From: Opisthorchis felineus
Lineage: Eukaryota > Platyhelminthes > Trematoda > Opisthorchiida > Opisthorchiidae
DNA length: 64,000 nucleotides
Assembly (NCBI GenBank): GCA_004794785.1
Contig: SJOL01009403.1
Location: forward strand, 846,304 to 910,303
Direction: 5' to 3'
The notes below the pieces were generated by a model. That model was not told the DNA's origin, ran no database searches, and was given only the letters and a program-made list of their open reading frames with translations. The position numbers and the translations under genes were made by a program. Positions 62,707 through 64,000 of the stretch are shown here, one piece after another. Positions within the stretch are counted from its first letter, which is position 1; every line of letters starts with the position of its first letter.

Positions 62707-64000
62707 TGGATGAGTTCAGATCCAAATCATGAGTAGTCAAACCGAGAATGATTATCTCTTTGCACTTTCTAGAAAAGGCACCAGAACAAGACTGAACAGC
62801 GAACAACGTTCTCCCAGTAGCATGTTGCATCTTTGGGAGGAAAACAGTTAGAGTCTGCGGAATGGTAATAAGGCAATCTACTTTTGGCAATAACTATAGC
62901 ATGCTAGCCTCAAGGTAACCAGTTGAAGACCTAGTACAATTATAATGGAAGCACAGTCATTTGGGAGGGAAAATGATCAAACTATTTTCGAAGATTCAAA
63001 AAGGCTATCCTTTCATCCTAGATCATACGGTAATCCGCAATGATCCACAAAGGACAAATGAAAACTTGACCAGTGCGGTTTAGGTTAAGCCGTGTGGGGT
63101 TATCACCTGGTGGACAATAATGAACTGACAAATGTGATCAACAGGCGGAGCCAGATATCACAACATCTGAACTTAGCAACAAGATGGGATGGTCGTTTTC
63201 AAAACAAGCATGGATACCGGCTTCCAATGAGGTGAGAAGGAGCTGTAGGATCCTAGTTCAGCGAAGCGACAGTGCTCTCCTTAAAAAAATCCGTCCAATT
63301 AGGAGAATCCTGTAGCCAAAAAGAGTTGACTAGAGTTCCCTTAGGTCTGGTTTCAAATTAAAATCTTTTTAAAAATCTTTTCAAAATCCCAAGAGAGGAC
63401 TGTCTGCGTCCCCAAAATGCAAACTACTTCTAGCTTCCTCCGAAAAAGCACACGCATTCACAACGGTCAGGATCATTTAGTGTCGATAAGATTATTCGCG
63501 AGGTGGTAGGTGGCCCAATATACGATTCAAACTTGTCACACAAGTATCAAATGGGAGTTAGTGAATGAGCACCTGGGCTTATGTTGCCCATCGGAAAATA
63601 GTTTGTAAGCAGCACCGGAAGACACAAGATTATCATGCAGAATTTCAGCACAGTATTTACCCGGATTAGGTTCTGGGCGGGAAGAAAGGTACTGAGACCG
63701 TTAGGTTTTCGCAAAACTCCACAACTTCAACATAAACGTAGAGTCTACTCGGATTACCCAGTTACTCAGAGGGTTGTTTATGCGGCATCGGAAATGCTTT
63801 TTGCCGGGAAGAATTAAGTTTGGATCTTGAACGCATGAAAATGCATCAGAACAGGTTATGATATTCGATGTTGTGCCTGTCTGAACGTATGCATTTGTAG
63901 TTATAGGTATCGAGCTTCTGAAGGTCAGTGCAACCAAGTACCGTGGTAAAAAGACTTCAGTAACATATAATGTTACCAACGTGGAGATAAACGCGCAAAC
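62707..64000. other. No recognised gene (right end)
   Basis: Short frames on both strands, none with a recognisable domain. No repeat was identified. Confidence 0.35.

Overview
This is eukaryotic DNA, most likely from an opisthorchiid liver fluke (Clonorchis or Opisthorchis). Coding information comes in short GT-AG exons separated by introns of 0.5-4.5 kb, and there are no operons or bacterial signals. A tRNA-derived SINE recurs whose translated body resembles junk peptides I remember from Clonorchis gene models, and Ty3/gypsy-type pol remnants are scattered around it. The species call is from memory of families, not from a search.

The clear gene is on the minus strand between about 28.3 and 8.4 kb. 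Eleven exons, with splice phases that agree at every junction, join into about 830 codons of a DOCK-C family (DOCK6/7/8, zizimin-related) guanine-nucleotide exchange factor. Reading 5' to 3' (right to left), E1-E3 carry the N-terminal DOCK-C region, E4-E5 a fluke-expanded linker, E6-E9 the DHR-1/C2 lipid-binding domain, and E10-E11 the start of the helical repeat scaffold. The true N-terminus and the C-terminal half with the catalytic DHR-2 domain were not found. They lie outside the window or in short exons I could not recognise.

The introns hold SINEs (one with a clear 12-base target-site duplication), a LINE 3' coding remnant, microsatellites and dispersed repeats. From 28.3 to 64 kb I find no secure host gene. 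That part holds decayed gypsy reverse transcriptase fragments near 34.5, 48.5 and 57.8 kb, further SINE copies, dispersed repeats shared with the left side, two conflicting exon-like membrane segments near 44.1-44.6 kb, and one unassigned ORF near 53.5-54 kb. Most other open frames look like chance ORFs. I found no rRNA, functional tRNA, CRISPR array or convincing new biological system.
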